DNA of 64,000 nt from Bacillota bacterium (GTDB lineage: Bacteria; Bacillota; Clostridia; Christensenellales; UMGS416): positions 62,001 to 126,000 of the forward strand of contig JAEEJN010000089.1 in the NCBI GenBank assembly GCA_016281935.1, in the 5' to 3' direction. Both the position numbers and the translations under genes were made by a program. The notes under the pieces are model-generated. The model did no database searches, was not told where the DNA came from, and saw only the letters and a program-made list of their open reading frames with translations. Of this stretch, positions 36,634-45,179 are shown piece after piece (position 1 is the stretch's first letter; every line of letters starts with the position of its first letter).

Positions 36634-37974
36634 ATGCAGATTCAAGAATTTATGGATGCCCTGTTTGCCGCAGCTGAAAAAGCTGGGCTTAAGGATTATG
36701 AAGCGTATGCTACTGAATCCGACAGCTTTCGGGTTTCGGTGCAGAAGGCCGCTGTAGAAGATTACCGGGTCAACAGTTCCCGCACCGTCAGTTTCAGAGT
36801 CATTCAGGACGGAAAAGCTGGTTATGCGTTCACCCGTGCTCTGGACGATGATGCAATCGGCATGCTGATCCGGGAAGCGCTTCAGAACGCGCAGGTCGTG
36901 GATTCTGATGAACCTCAGTTTCTGTATGACGGCTCCGGGCGGTATGAGAAGATGACTTTTAATACGGCTGCTGTCCAGTCTATGACAGCAGCGGAAAAGA
37001 TTGCTTTGGCCAGGAAACTGGAGGAAGCTGCTCTGGCACATCCCGAGGTAGCCCGTGTAAACAGCGCATCGGTTTCAACCACCGGCGGCCATGTCTATAT
37101 CCAGAACAGCCGCGGACTGAAAGTCCATTATGACGACCGCATGCTTGCGGCAATGGTCATGCCCATCGTTCCAAACGGCGAAGGCTTTATCGGAGGATAT
37201 GAATTTGCGCTGACGCGTGATCCGTCTGAAGTCGACGTCGAAGAGGTCGCAGGTTCGGCAGTGAAGGAAGCTCTTGGAATGGTCGGAGCGTCGCCGCTGC
37301 CTTCCGGCACTTATCCCGTCATCTTCAGACGGGATGCGATGGGAAGCCTGCTGGCTGCTTTCTGTGGGATCTTCTCCGCCGAAAATGCACAGAAGGGGCT
37401 TTCTCAGCTGAACGGCCGAGAAGGGGATGCAATCGCTGCCACGTGTGTGACGATCATGGATGATCCGCTGATCCCCAATGGTTTCAGTTCTCGTCCCTTT
37501 GATGACGAAGGTGTGCCGACAAGGACCAAAGCAGTCGTAAAGGACGGTGTTCTGACGACTCTGCTGCACAACCTGAAGACGGCTGCCAAAGCGGGTGTTG
37601 AATCTACCGGAAATGCATACAAGAGCAGTACGGCATCACCGGTCACGGTAGCGCCGATCAACTTTTTCATCCGGCCCGGTACGAAGAGCCTTGACGAATT
37701 GCAGGAAGCAATGGGGAACGGTCTCGTGATCACAGACGTAAACGGTCTCCATGCCGGAGCAAACGCTACATCCGGGGACTTTTCCCTGATCTGTGAAGGA
37801 TATGAGATCGTGGACGGAAAGAAGAGCCGTCCCATGGAGCAGATGACGGTCTCGGGCAACTTCTACAGTCTTCTGGAGAACATCTGCGCTGTGGCCGATG
37901 ACCTGCGCTTTGACGGGTCCGGCATCGCATCGCCTTCCGTCTGGGTAAAAGATATGGCTTTGGCGGGACAATAA
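36634..37974 (+). CDS. tldE: TldE/PmbA family subunit
   Basis: The 446-residue paralogue of TldD without the HExxxH zinc site, consistent with the non-catalytic TldE/PmbA subunit. It contains YGFRVIQ-like NSSRTVSFRVIQDGKAGYAF and the C-terminal GLHAGANATSGDFSL element typical of the family. The ATG at 36634 is 6 nt from GGAGG; an adjacent ATG at 36631 is only 3 nt from it. A terminator follows. Confidence 0.93.
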   Translation: MQIQEFMDALFAAAEKAGLKDYEAYATESDSFRVSVQKAAVEDYRVNSSRTVSFRVIQDGKAGYAFTRALDDDAIGMLIREALQNAQVVDSDEPQFLYDGSGRYEKMTFNTAAVQSMTAAEKIALARKLEEAALAHPEVARVNSASVSTTGGHVYIQNSRGLKVHYDDRMLAAMVMPIVPNGEGFIGGYEFALTRDPSEVDVEEVAGSAVKEALGMVGASPLPSGTYPVIFRRDAMGSLLAAFCGIFSAENAQKGLSQLNGREGDAIAATCVTIMDDPLIPNGFSSRPFDDEGVPTRTKAVVKDGVLTTLLHNLKTAAKAGVESTGNAYKSSTASPVTVAPINFFIRPGTKSLDELQEAMGNGLVITDVNGLHAGANATSGDFSLICEGYEIVDGKKSRPMEQMTVSGNFYSLLENICAVADDLRFDGSGIASPSVWVKDMALAGQ

Positions 37975-37984
37975 AACATGACCC

Positions 37985-38010
37985 GGGGGAGGCGGCTTGC
38001 CTCCCTTTTT
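37985..38010 (+). terminator. Terminator after tldE
   Basis: GGGAGGC, loop, GCCTCCC followed by TTTTT. Confidence 0.85.
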
Positions 38011-38048
38011 CATAAGGTCTATAAGTTCATGAGTCGGAAAGGAACAGC

Positions 38049-38639
38049 ATGAAAAGACTGATGATCACCGGATTCGCTCCTTTTGGAGGCGATAAGATCA
38101 ATCCATCCTGGGAAGCAGTATCTAGACTTCCGGATCGGATAGGCGGCTATGAGGTGTTCAAATGCCTCATACCGGTCGAATTCGGACATGCGGGAGAGAT
38201 CGCACTCGAGAAGGCCGAAGTGTTCCAGCCGGATGTTATTCTTTGTATCGGACAGGCAGGCGGACGTGCAGCTGTGACTCCGGAGATGCTGGCAGTCAAC
38301 CTGAGGTATGCGTCGATCCCGGACAATGCGGGACAGAGTCCCGAGGATACTCCGGTCGTGCCAGGAGGAGATAATGCATTGTTTGCCACGGTCCCCGTCC
38401 GGAGAATGGCCTCAGCGATCCGGGAAGCGGGACTCCCCGGAACTGTTTCTCTTTCCGCAGGAGCCTATGTCTGCAACGACTTGCTGTATACGATGCTCTA
38501 TAGTTTCCGCGGTACGAATGTTCGCTGCGGATTCATCCATTTGCCCTATTTGCCCGAACAGGCAGGAGACAGATATCCCAGTCTTCCTCTGGAGTCGATG
38601 ATTGAAGCACTGAAAGCTGCGATTCTAGCTCTGGATTAG
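38049..38639 (+). CDS. pcp: Pyroglutamyl-peptidase I
   Basis: A cytoplasmic cysteine peptidase (family C15) that removes N-terminal pyroglutamate. The 196-residue protein begins ITGFAPFGGDKINPSWEA and keeps the triad Glu79 (VTPE), Cys142 (SAGAYVCND) and His164 (GFIHLPY). An AAAGGAA site precedes the ATG. It follows tldE after a terminator; both clear small peptides. Confidence 0.95.
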   Translation: MKRLMITGFAPFGGDKINPSWEAVSRLPDRIGGYEVFKCLIPVEFGHAGEIALEKAEVFQPDVILCIGQAGGRAAVTPEMLAVNLRYASIPDNAGQSPEDTPVVPGGDNALFATVPVRRMASAIREAGLPGTVSLSAGAYVCNDLLYTMLYSFRGTNVRCGFIHLPYLPEQAGDRYPSLPLESMIEALKAAILALD

Positions 38640-38684
38640 GATGGCCTGAGGGCATTGCACAGTATGAAACGCAGATGAATTCGA

Positions 38685-38713
38685 TTGTCAATCTGTCTGA
38701 ATTGCAGTATACT
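38685..38713 (+). promoter_or_regulatory. Promoter of the phosphodiester glycosidase gene
   Basis: TTGTCA, 17-nt spacer, TATACT. The leader (38720-38790) contains a possible hairpin with ACCGT/ACGGT before ATTTTTG. Confidence 0.65.
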
Positions 38714-38794
38714 TGAAACCGTTCCGCTATGCCGCAAGGAATCGGGAGACCGTATTCTGGCAAACGGGACGGTATTTTTGTTTGGGAGTATCGA

Positions 38795-40111
38795 ATGAAG
38801 GATTGCCAGCAGAATCGGGAACAGTCTGATCGAAGCCGGACAATGGCGTCACGCTGTGGCTCAGGAAGTTCCTCAAAGGCTGTAAACAGGAAAAAAACGA
38901 CGGCAATGGACAGCATACTGTCGCTTCTTTTATGCATATGTCTGATTTGGGCTGCCTTCAATATTCATCCCGGAGGTGTGCCCGAGATTAAAGCAACGCC
39001 TGACCCGACTGAAGCCCCTTCTGTGACAGTTGCTCCGGAGAGAACTCCGGAACCTACGCCTGTACCGGTGCGTTCTGAAAAACCGACTGCTACTCCGATC
39101 CCTACGCCTGCACCGACGCCGGAACCGCCTCACTATACGATCGCTCCCGACGCGGCCGCAGCACCTGCTCCTGTAGCAGACGCTTATGGATCTGCAGGAA
39201 ATGACAGCCCTCAGGACGTAATCAGAGTGATCGATAGGGCAAGGGAGATCGGCCTTCTTCGGGAAGATGAAGAAGTTGCTTTCCGTGCTGACGCACAATT
39301 CTATACAGGATATCACCGCAGAGATATCCAGTATTATCTGGATGAAACGATTCTTATGATATGTTGGAAGGAAGTCATAGACGGCTGCAGCTGTACATTG
39401 GCTGAAGTCAAGGTCGCTGATCCGTCCCAGTTCAGAAGGAAACTGGCCGGAGATAAATTCGGCTCGGGAAGAGCCCAGTTTGCAAGTGATCTTTCCAAAA
39501 GTGTGAATGCGGTGGTTGCCATGAATGCAGATTATTACGGATTCAGGGATCTTGGCATCGTAGCATACAATGGGGAACTGTGCCGTTTCAATACAGGTTC
39601 TGCTTATCGGAATTACTTTAAGTATAACTGCATTCCCTCGCTGTTCATTACTTCTGCAGGCGACTTTGTTTATATCGAACAGGGAGAAACTCATACGGAA
39701 GAATCAGTAAAAGCCTTCATGAAGGAACATGAGGTCAGCTTTTCTCTGGCTTTCGGTCCCATCCTCGTAAAGGACGGGATAGCACAGGAAGTAAACTGGT
39801 ATCCTCTCGGTGAAGCGCTTCAGGGTTATTCCAGAGCGGGAATCGGTCAGATAGACGAACTCCATTACCTGTATTTTTCATTGAATCACGGTGAGAAAGC
39901 AGCCCGATGGACCGTCAATGAATTTGCCAGGCATTATGCCGAGTTCCCCGTAAAGACAGCATACTGCCTAGATGGAGGACAGACAGGGGAGCTGGTGATC
40001 CGGGGAGAGCCCTACAATTATATCGATTTCGGAGCTGAAAGGGCAGTAAGCGACATCATTTATTTCGCCAGCGCGCTTCCCGAGAAGGAACGCTCTATTC
40101 AGGGGGGATGA
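38795..40111 (+). CDS. Phosphodiester glycosidase (NAGPA)-domain membrane-anchored protein
   Basis: The 438-residue protein has a basic N-terminus, one signal-anchor helix (about 39-57), and a long Pro/Thr/Glu linker. The C-terminal domain, of about 270 residues, is of the NAGPA/exopolysaccharide phosphodiester glycosidase type. Family marks are AVVAMNADYYGF (NGDYF-like), SLAFGPILVKDG, SRAGIGQ and AYCLDGGQTGELV (LDGGGS-like). It should act outside the cell on phosphodiester-linked sugars; substrate unknown. The ATG at 38795 has GGGAG 7 nt upstream. A multi-pass membrane protein follows 4 nt downstream. Confidence 0.88.
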   Translation: MKDCQQNREQSDRSRTMASRCGSGSSSKAVNRKKTTAMDSILSLLLCICLIWAAFNIHPGGVPEIKATPDPTEAPSVTVAPERTPEPTPVPVRSEKPTATPIPTPAPTPEPPHYTIAPDAAAAPAPVADAYGSAGNDSPQDVIRVIDRAREIGLLREDEEVAFRADAQFYTGYHRRDIQYYLDETILMICWKEVIDGCSCTLAEVKVADPSQFRRKLAGDKFGSGRAQFASDLSKSVNAVVAMNADYYGFRDLGIVAYNGELCRFNTGSAYRNYFKYNCIPSLFITSAGDFVYIEQGETHTEESVKAFMKEHEVSFSLAFGPILVKDGIAQEVNWYPLGEALQGYSRAGIGQIDELHYLYFSLNHGEKAARWTVNEFARHYAEFPVKTAYCLDGGQTGELVIRGEPYNYIDFGAERAVSDIIYFASALPEKERSIQGG

Positions 40112-40115
40112 TCAT

Positions 40116-41123
40116 ATGACGAACTTGTTGATGCTTGGATCCCTTCGGATCGGTTGGGATTCCCTTGTGACCGTACTGGGGGCACTCTTGTCATTGCTGA
40201 TGACTGTTTCTTTATACCGTCCCCGTCATAAGCGGATAACGGGTGCCCTGGCACTGCATCTTTTCGGATTCCTGATTGGTGGCTTCCTTGCCCGTTTTCT
40301 TCACTGGTATTTCAATTCCGAGACTTATTCGGGCTTTCTGGAGGCATTCTCGGATTTTTCGGTAGGCAGTTATGTTCTTCCGGGCCTGATTGTCGGCACG
40401 GGGCTTGCAGCCTGGTTGGTGTACAGAATGGGAATGGCACCGTCCGTATGGGAACTTCTGGACTGTTCCGCGCCGGGTATGCTCCTGCTGATTTCTTTTC
40501 TTCGCCTGAGTGCTGCATGGAACGATTCATGCCGCGGCCTCATGCAGGTCACACAGAGCAGGTTTCAGCATCTGCCCTTTGCTGTACTGGAGACAGATGC
40601 AGCCGGAAATCAACGGTGGGTCCTTGCTACTTTCCTGATCGCTTTTAACCTGATCTTTTTTCTTTCGTTGTTTGTCTATATCTGCTGCAGACGGCCGATC
40701 AATCAAAAGATCCGGATCGGCAGAGGGGAAGTAGCCAGATGGAGCCTGCTTCTATACTGTGCGGTGGAGATTGTGACTGATTCCACACGTTATGATTCTC
40801 CGCTGATGCATTTCCGCTTTCTGACGGATCTGAACCAGTATTCGGCATTTATCAGTATTGCTCAGGTCTTTGCGGGACTCTGTGCGCTCGCGGTTCTCAT
40901 TTTCTACAGCAGAAAATCGATACGATCCAGAGGTTTCAGCAAAGCACATGCTGTGTTTTGGGTTTTGTTTGCCATATCGCTGTTTGGTATCGGGAAACTC
41001 GGAGAGTACGACGTGCAGCGTTATGCTTCCTATTCTAGGTCCTATACATTGATGATCCTGTCTGTGGTTCTGATGTTGGGCAGCATATACGGTGTGTTCC
41101 GGCTTTGCCCTCAGGATGAATAG
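40116..41123 (+). CDS. Multi-pass membrane protein, Lgt-like topology
   Basis: The 335-residue protein has about seven to eight hydrophobic helices. The order of features resembles prolipoprotein diacylglyceryl transferase: YVLPGLIVGTGLAAWLVYR, then LDCSAPGMLLLISFLRLSAAWND, then FAVLETDAAG. The key Lgt residues (HGG and the RxGN box with its catalytic Arg/Asn) are not present as such. It is therefore at most a degenerate relative. Start lies 4 nt after the phosphodiester glycosidase gene with GGGGGGA as ribosome site, so the two are probably co-translated. Function unknown. Confidence 0.8.
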   Translation: MTNLLMLGSLRIGWDSLVTVLGALLSLLMTVSLYRPRHKRITGALALHLFGFLIGGFLARFLHWYFNSETYSGFLEAFSDFSVGSYVLPGLIVGTGLAAWLVYRMGMAPSVWELLDCSAPGMLLLISFLRLSAAWNDSCRGLMQVTQSRFQHLPFAVLETDAAGNQRWVLATFLIAFNLIFFLSLFVYICCRRPINQKIRIGRGEVARWSLLLYCAVEIVTDSTRYDSPLMHFRFLTDLNQYSAFISIAQVFAGLCALAVLIFYSRKSIRSRGFSKAHAVFWVLFAISLFGIGKLGEYDVQRYASYSRSYTLMILSVVLMLGSIYGVFRLCPQDE

Positions 41124-41190
41124 AACGGATTATTCCGTGCGGAAGCATCTGTCCGAATCAATGACGGAGAAAAGTTTTTGACAATGGGGC

Positions 41191-41219
41191 TTGATTTTCC
41201 TGGTTTACTTTGGTAGAAT
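41191..41219 (+). promoter_or_regulatory. Promoter of tRNA-Val
   Basis: TTGATT, 17-nt spacer, TAGAAT, 23 nt before the mature 5' end. A second TTGACA at 41178 is too far from the -10. Confidence 0.6.
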
Positions 41220-41242
41220 AATCAGGCACACTGATTGTGCGC

Positions 41243-41318
41243 GGTGCTTTGGCTCAGTTGGTAGAGCACATCGTTCACATCGATGGGGTCACTGGTTCGA
41301 GTCCAGTAAGCACCACCA
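41243..41318 (+). tRNA. tRNA-Val (anticodon CAC)
   Basis: Perfect cloverleaf: acceptor GGTGCTT/AAGCACC, D stem GCTC/GAGC, anticodon stem CATCG/CGATG with loop TTCACAT, variable loop GGGTC, T stem ACTGG/CCAGT, encoded CCA. It reads GUG codons. Confidence 0.97.
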
Positions 41319-41324
41319 GCAGAA

Positions 41325-41358
41325 AGAAGAAGCTGTTTGAAGCTTCTTCTTTTTTCTT
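41325..41358 (+). terminator. Terminator after tRNA-Val
   Basis: AGAAGAAGCT, 6-nt loop, AGCTTCTTCT followed by TTTTTCTTTC. Confidence 0.85.
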
Positions 41359-41399
41359 TCTTCTTTCGGCAGACCATCATCTGAGAAGGAGAAAGAAAA

Positions 41400-41576
41400 A
41401 TGAGAAAATGGTATTCGGATCCGACGGCTGAACAAGCGATCGCAAATGTGGAACGTGAGGAAAGACGCAAAAGAAGGGAAGAGGCTCGGAAACAGTATCA
41501 AGAGACAAAACGGAAAGACAGGTCCTTGCGGTTCCGACGAACGGAGAAAACAAGGCCGGACTCGATGCATTCCTGA
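41400..41576 (+). CDS. Small highly basic protein (58 aa), unknown function
   Basis: The ATG at 41400 is preceded by AAGGAG at 8-nt spacing. It gives a 58-residue product that is about 45% Arg, Lys and Glu, starts MRKWYSDPTAEQAIANVERE and is otherwise predicted helical. No cysteine, membrane segment or known motif. Lack of low-complexity bias apart from charge, plus the good ribosome site, supports a real gene. It sits between the tRNA terminator and a convergent hydrolase. A nucleic-acid or ribosome-associated role is a guess only. Confidence 0.6.
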   Translation: MRKWYSDPTAEQAIANVEREERRKRREEARKQYQETKRKDRSLRFRRTEKTRPDSMHS

Positions 41577-41626
41577 TGGGTTTGAGCTCTGATAGAAGGT
41601 GTGAAAGACTGGGTATACTGTCCGGA

Positions 41627-42895
41627 TCATCCCACAGGAAGCACGTATAACCAGTCTCTGCCTTCCATGGGAGGCGAAATCAGGTCGTCTCTGGAAGATA
41701 AGTCCTGCAGGCTGCGTCCGGTTTCTGGATCATACCAGTATCCGCGGGAGCGGGAAAACCGGTGTGAATGGCTCAGAGCGAACGGATGGCCGGTATAGCT
41801 GTATACACAAAGGGATACAGGTGTCAGAAATGCCAGATTTCTCTCATCTTCTTTCCCTGAGTCATCCAGCAGGACATCCTGGGCATTATGACCTTCCTGC
41901 CAGCGTATCGATTCCATGAAACGGCGGAGATGTCCCATCTGGAAAGCGCCGGGCGCATCCAGAGCTCTATCCCAGGTTTCCCGCACGCCGTATGCACCGT
42001 GAGTGCTGCCGTCCCAGAATTGCATGACCGCATTGTGACCGTATGTAAAACCGGCAGCTCCTGCCAACAGACTCCACCAGGCATAGCGGCGGACTTCCCG
42101 ATCTGTCCAGTAAGGACAGCTGGGGTCGTGAAGGCCGTGAGGAATGCCCTCGTAGGAAGGTTCTCCGTCCAGTGTGGGCTTCGTATCTCTTTGAAGATCT
42201 CGGAAGACATAGAGATAATTCTCTTCTCCCATCCACTCTTCTTCCGGCACCGCGTCATCCCATGCGTGCAGACGTCTCTGGCTGCGGTCACGGTGTCCTG
42301 ACTGGAACATGTGGAAATCCAGCCAGTCAGCACCTGTGAACCATTGACTGGAAGAACAGCGGCCGAAAGGATGGAAGCCGATCAGCTGGTCTGGGCAAAG
42401 AGTTTTCAGGTTCCGGCCTAGTACGCTGAACGTTTCAGGAGCATCACTTCCGCGCACATCTCCCCCCAAAAGCCACAGGACGTTTTCATATTGACCGAAT
42501 CGGTCCGCAAGGAATCGGGTATAGCTTTTCGCATTGTCTGTGTTGAGTGTTCCGTTTTTCGCAAAACTGCCCCATGCGGGGAGGAGCGCCATGACGATCC
42601 CCAGCGAGCCGGCCAGGCGGATCGTTTTTTCTACATGATCCCAGTAACGGGAACCTGTATCCGGATGAGAAAAATCGTTCAGGATCAATGCTTTTTCACC
42701 TGTCGGATCCGCATAGTCGATGCCATGTACCAACGTAGCCTGGATGACGGTGAAGCCTTTCTCGGCACGATTGCGCAGATACCGGTCGATCTCGTTGCCA
42801 TTCAACCGGGAAAACAGAAGCCAGGCGGTATCACCTAACCAGAAGAAAGGCTTGCCGCTGCGGAGAAAACCCCGCTTTTCTGAGTTGACCTTCAT
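41627..42895 (-). CDS. Glycoside hydrolase, DUF4038/GH140 (apiosidase-like)
   Basis: The 422-residue protein begins with the DUF4038 signature GFLRSGKPFFWLGDTAWLLF and continues with VIQATLVHG, WLLGGDVRG (probable catalytic Asp) and LDGEPSYEGI (probable nucleophile Glu). It ends with a small beta-sandwich carrying YWYDPETGR, as in GH140 enzymes. Known members cleave apiose from rhamnogalacturonan II side chains, but many relatives have other specificities. No signal peptide, so it is probably cytoplasmic. It is a single gene with no transporter alongside. Confidence 0.85.
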   Translation of the reverse strand: MKVNSEKRGFLRSGKPFFWLGDTAWLLFSRLNGNEIDRYLRNRAEKGFTVIQATLVHGIDYADPTGEKALILNDFSHPDTGSRYWDHVEKTIRLAGSLGIVMALLPAWGSFAKNGTLNTDNAKSYTRFLADRFGQYENVLWLLGGDVRGSDAPETFSVLGRNLKTLCPDQLIGFHPFGRCSSSQWFTGADWLDFHMFQSGHRDRSQRRLHAWDDAVPEEEWMGEENYLYVFRDLQRDTKPTLDGEPSYEGIPHGLHDPSCPYWTDREVRRYAWWSLLAGAAGFTYGHNAVMQFWDGSTHGAYGVRETWDRALDAPGAFQMGHLRRFMESIRWQEGHNAQDVLLDDSGKEDERNLAFLTPVSLCVYSYTGHPFALSHSHRFSRSRGYWYDPETGRSLQDLSSRDDLISPPMEGRDWLYVLPVG

Positions 42896-42983
42896 GGATG
42901 ATTTCTTTTCCTTTTTCAGTAATCAGGTTTTGCAGCTGATGTTACAATCTCCGGGTTTGTTGAAGATAAGGAAAGATCTCAGC

Positions 42984-43799
42984 CTACTTATAACTGTGGA
43001 TACCGGGAAGAAACGTATTGACCCCAATATAGGTGAATATGACGCAGATGAAACCGATCACGGCAAACCATGCGGCCGATCTGTCTTTCCAGCCGCGGCG
43101 TATACGCAGATGGAGATAGACCGCATAGATCAGCCAGGTCACGAGAGACCATGTCTCTTTGGGATCCCATGACCAATAACTGCCCCAAGCACGTTCTGCC
43201 CAGATCGATCCGCTGATGATACAGAAGGAGAGGAACAGAAGTCCGAGACAAACACTTCGGTAGGATATAAGATCCAATTTTTCTTTTTCAGGCACATGCC
43301 GATCCCAGAAACTCCTGTCCTGCATCTTTTCCCGCAGAAGAAAAATGAGCGAAACGACAAAAGAGACGCCGAAAGCCCCGTATGCAATGATTGCGGTGGA
43401 TACGTGAAAACCCAGCCAATTGCTTTGAAGCGCAGGCATGAGAGCTTTGACTTCCCGACTCTGCATCGCAGCATAACCGATAATCAGAAAGATTACGGGA
43501 GCAGAAAAAGCGCCGATCATCGGGAATTTGAACCTGTATGTGAAAATCAGGCTTACAAGGCAGAGCCCCCATGCGAAACTGGTTGCGAATTCATACTGAT
43601 TCGTCATGGGGAGCCTTCCGGCGCCTATTCCTCTGCAGATGAGAGCAGCAGTATGAAGGACAAGTCCGGCTGCCTGCAGAAGGATGGCGACACGGGAAAG
43701 CTTGTCGTTTTTTACGGCAATGAAAACAAAATACAGGATCATGGATGCAAAGTAGAGCAGCATGACAGCGGTAAACAGAGTGTTTTCGATTTTCAGCAT
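42984..43799 (-). CDS. ccsA: Cytochrome c biogenesis protein CcsA/ResC
   Basis: The haem-handling half of System II cytochrome c synthetase. The 271-residue polytopic protein carries the WWD-type motif WGSYWSWDPKETW on the outer face and flanking histidines such as GFHVSTAIIAYG. It works with ResB, encoded immediately upstream, to attach haem to CXXCH motifs after export. It is the last gene of the Rnf-NrfA operon, so it probably serves NrfA. Confidence 0.93.
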   Translation of the reverse strand: MLKIENTLFTAVMLLYFASMILYFVFIAVKNDKLSRVAILLQAAGLVLHTAALICRGIGAGRLPMTNQYEFATSFAWGLCLVSLIFTYRFKFPMIGAFSAPVIFLIIGYAAMQSREVKALMPALQSNWLGFHVSTAIIAYGAFGVSFVVSLIFLLREKMQDRSFWDRHVPEKEKLDLISYRSVCLGLLFLSFCIISGSIWAERAWGSYWSWDPKETWSLVTWLIYAVYLHLRIRRGWKDRSAAWFAVIGFICVIFTYIGVNTFLPGIHSYK

Positions 43800-43829
43800 G
43801 GGATTGATTCTCCTGTTTGATCGAATGTC

Positions 43830-45113
43830 TTAAGTATTGCTGTTTTGGGATCTTTGGATGGCTTGCTCCATTTGCTCCCGGAACAGAGCACTGCTTTTGA
43901 TACTCAGACCGGAAACAGTCCAGGATCCGTCATTCTCCTGAACAGCCCAGACTTTCCTGGGCTGGAGATAGAAGGCAAGAAAAATACCCAGAAGTGTAAG
44001 AATGCCACCAGCGAATGCGAGGGCAGTGAAACGATCTCTCTTGATCTGAAGGATCGTATAGTTCTGAGGCTCCGAAAAACGGAACTCATAATCATCGACA
44101 GTGATCGTTTCTCCTTCCATAAGGACATTCATGCCGAGAAGCTGTTCCTTATAGTAAAGCGTGTACAGATAGGCCGGGTTGTTCAGGGCGCCGGAAGCAC
44201 TCGCTGGGCCGCGACCGTCGATAAATACATAGTCAGGATACAGCGCATTGAAATGGAGGATGAGTTCAGGAAGATCCATTACGGTCAGAGATTCGCCTGC
44301 ACAGAGGACTGTTTCCTGAAGGAGAGATCCGTTTTTGATTACGCTTACACGAGCGGCCCATCCTGTGGAATTCTGATAATACTTATAGCCGAACAGGGAG
44401 GCGGGATGATTTACACTGATCTCTGCCGCCTGACTGTTCCCTGTCAATGAATCGTGCACGGTGATGTCTGCCCTGTACTGAGATACAGTATCATCATCCC
44501 TCAGTTCCACGCGAAAACTGTCTATAGAGCAGATGTACGATGTGTCTCCTACTTGCTTTGACTGTCCGGATACACCGTATAGGGAATAATCCTCATGGGT
44601 CATCTGTCCAAGTCCGAACCCGAGGATCAACAGAACGACACCAAGGTGACAGATCCACGCTCCCCAGAGACCGATTCTGTTCGATGATGAAAACAGGATC
44701 TTTTTGCCATCCGCTTCGGCCTTTACCGGTTTGGGCATCGAGAGTGCCGCAAAGACAGGTCCCGGTTTATCCACTGAATGAAAGCTGCATGTTACAGATT
44801 CGGACAGTGCCTTGTCTATTTTCTGTTCATCCTTAAATCGGCGAAATAGCTGAGGAGCTCTGATCAGGTTGCAGAGCAGCAGATTGGCAATGAGAAAACC
44901 TGCAATGACCAGAAACCATGGGCTGTGATAAAGGTCATCCATATGGGTCGCGATGATGAGAGCAGCGGCTCGTTCTGAATAGGCTTCTTTATACCATTCA
45001 AAAGTCTGTCCCTGTGTGATGAAGCTTCCGATCGCGCATGAGACGATCAGAATCAGCAGGAGCAGAATAGCAAACTGCATGGAGGAAAGATATTTCCAGA
45101 TTTTTTTCAACAT
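43830..45113 (-). CDS. resB: Cytochrome c biogenesis protein ResB
   Basis: The 427-residue partner of CcsA. Three N-proximal helices (SSMQFAILLLLILIVSCAIGSF, SPWFLVIAGFLIANLLLCNL, and WICHLGVVLLILGFGLG with a haem-type His) flank a large outer domain. A last helix lies near residues 370-390. The start is on the far side of a 29-bp intercistronic hairpin from nrfA. No ResA or CcdA thiol-reducing genes are in the cluster. Confidence 0.93.
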   Translation of the reverse strand: MLKKIWKYLSSMQFAILLLLILIVSCAIGSFITQGQTFEWYKEAYSERAAALIIATHMDDLYHSPWFLVIAGFLIANLLLCNLIRAPQLFRRFKDEQKIDKALSESVTCSFHSVDKPGPVFAALSMPKPVKAEADGKKILFSSSNRIGLWGAWICHLGVVLLILGFGLGQMTHEDYSLYGVSGQSKQVGDTSYICSIDSFRVELRDDDTVSQYRADITVHDSLTGNSQAAEISVNHPASLFGYKYYQNSTGWAARVSVIKNGSLLQETVLCAGESLTVMDLPELILHFNALYPDYVFIDGRGPASASGALNNPAYLYTLYYKEQLLGMNVLMEGETITVDDYEFRFSEPQNYTILQIKRDRFTALAFAGGILTLLGIFLAFYLQPRKVWAVQENDGSWTVSGLSIKSSALFREQMEQAIQRSQNSNT

Positions 45114-45139
45114 GATCCCATTCCGATTGCATAATGAAT

Positions 45140-45168
45140 GGGCAGGAATGCGTGAACGCTTCCTGCCC
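45140..45168 (-). other. Intercistronic hairpin between nrfA and resB
   Basis: On the minus strand GGGCAGGAAGCG and CGCATTCCTGCCC form a long imperfect stem with a 4-nt loop. No T-run follows, so it looks more like a processing or stability element than a terminator. Confidence 0.6.
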
Positions 45169-45179
45169 AGATGAATGCT

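Noticed and set aside
38714-38790. Possible attenuator hairpin ACCGT/ACGGT before ATTTTTG
   Set aside because: The stem is only five base pairs with a long loop. It is too weak to call.
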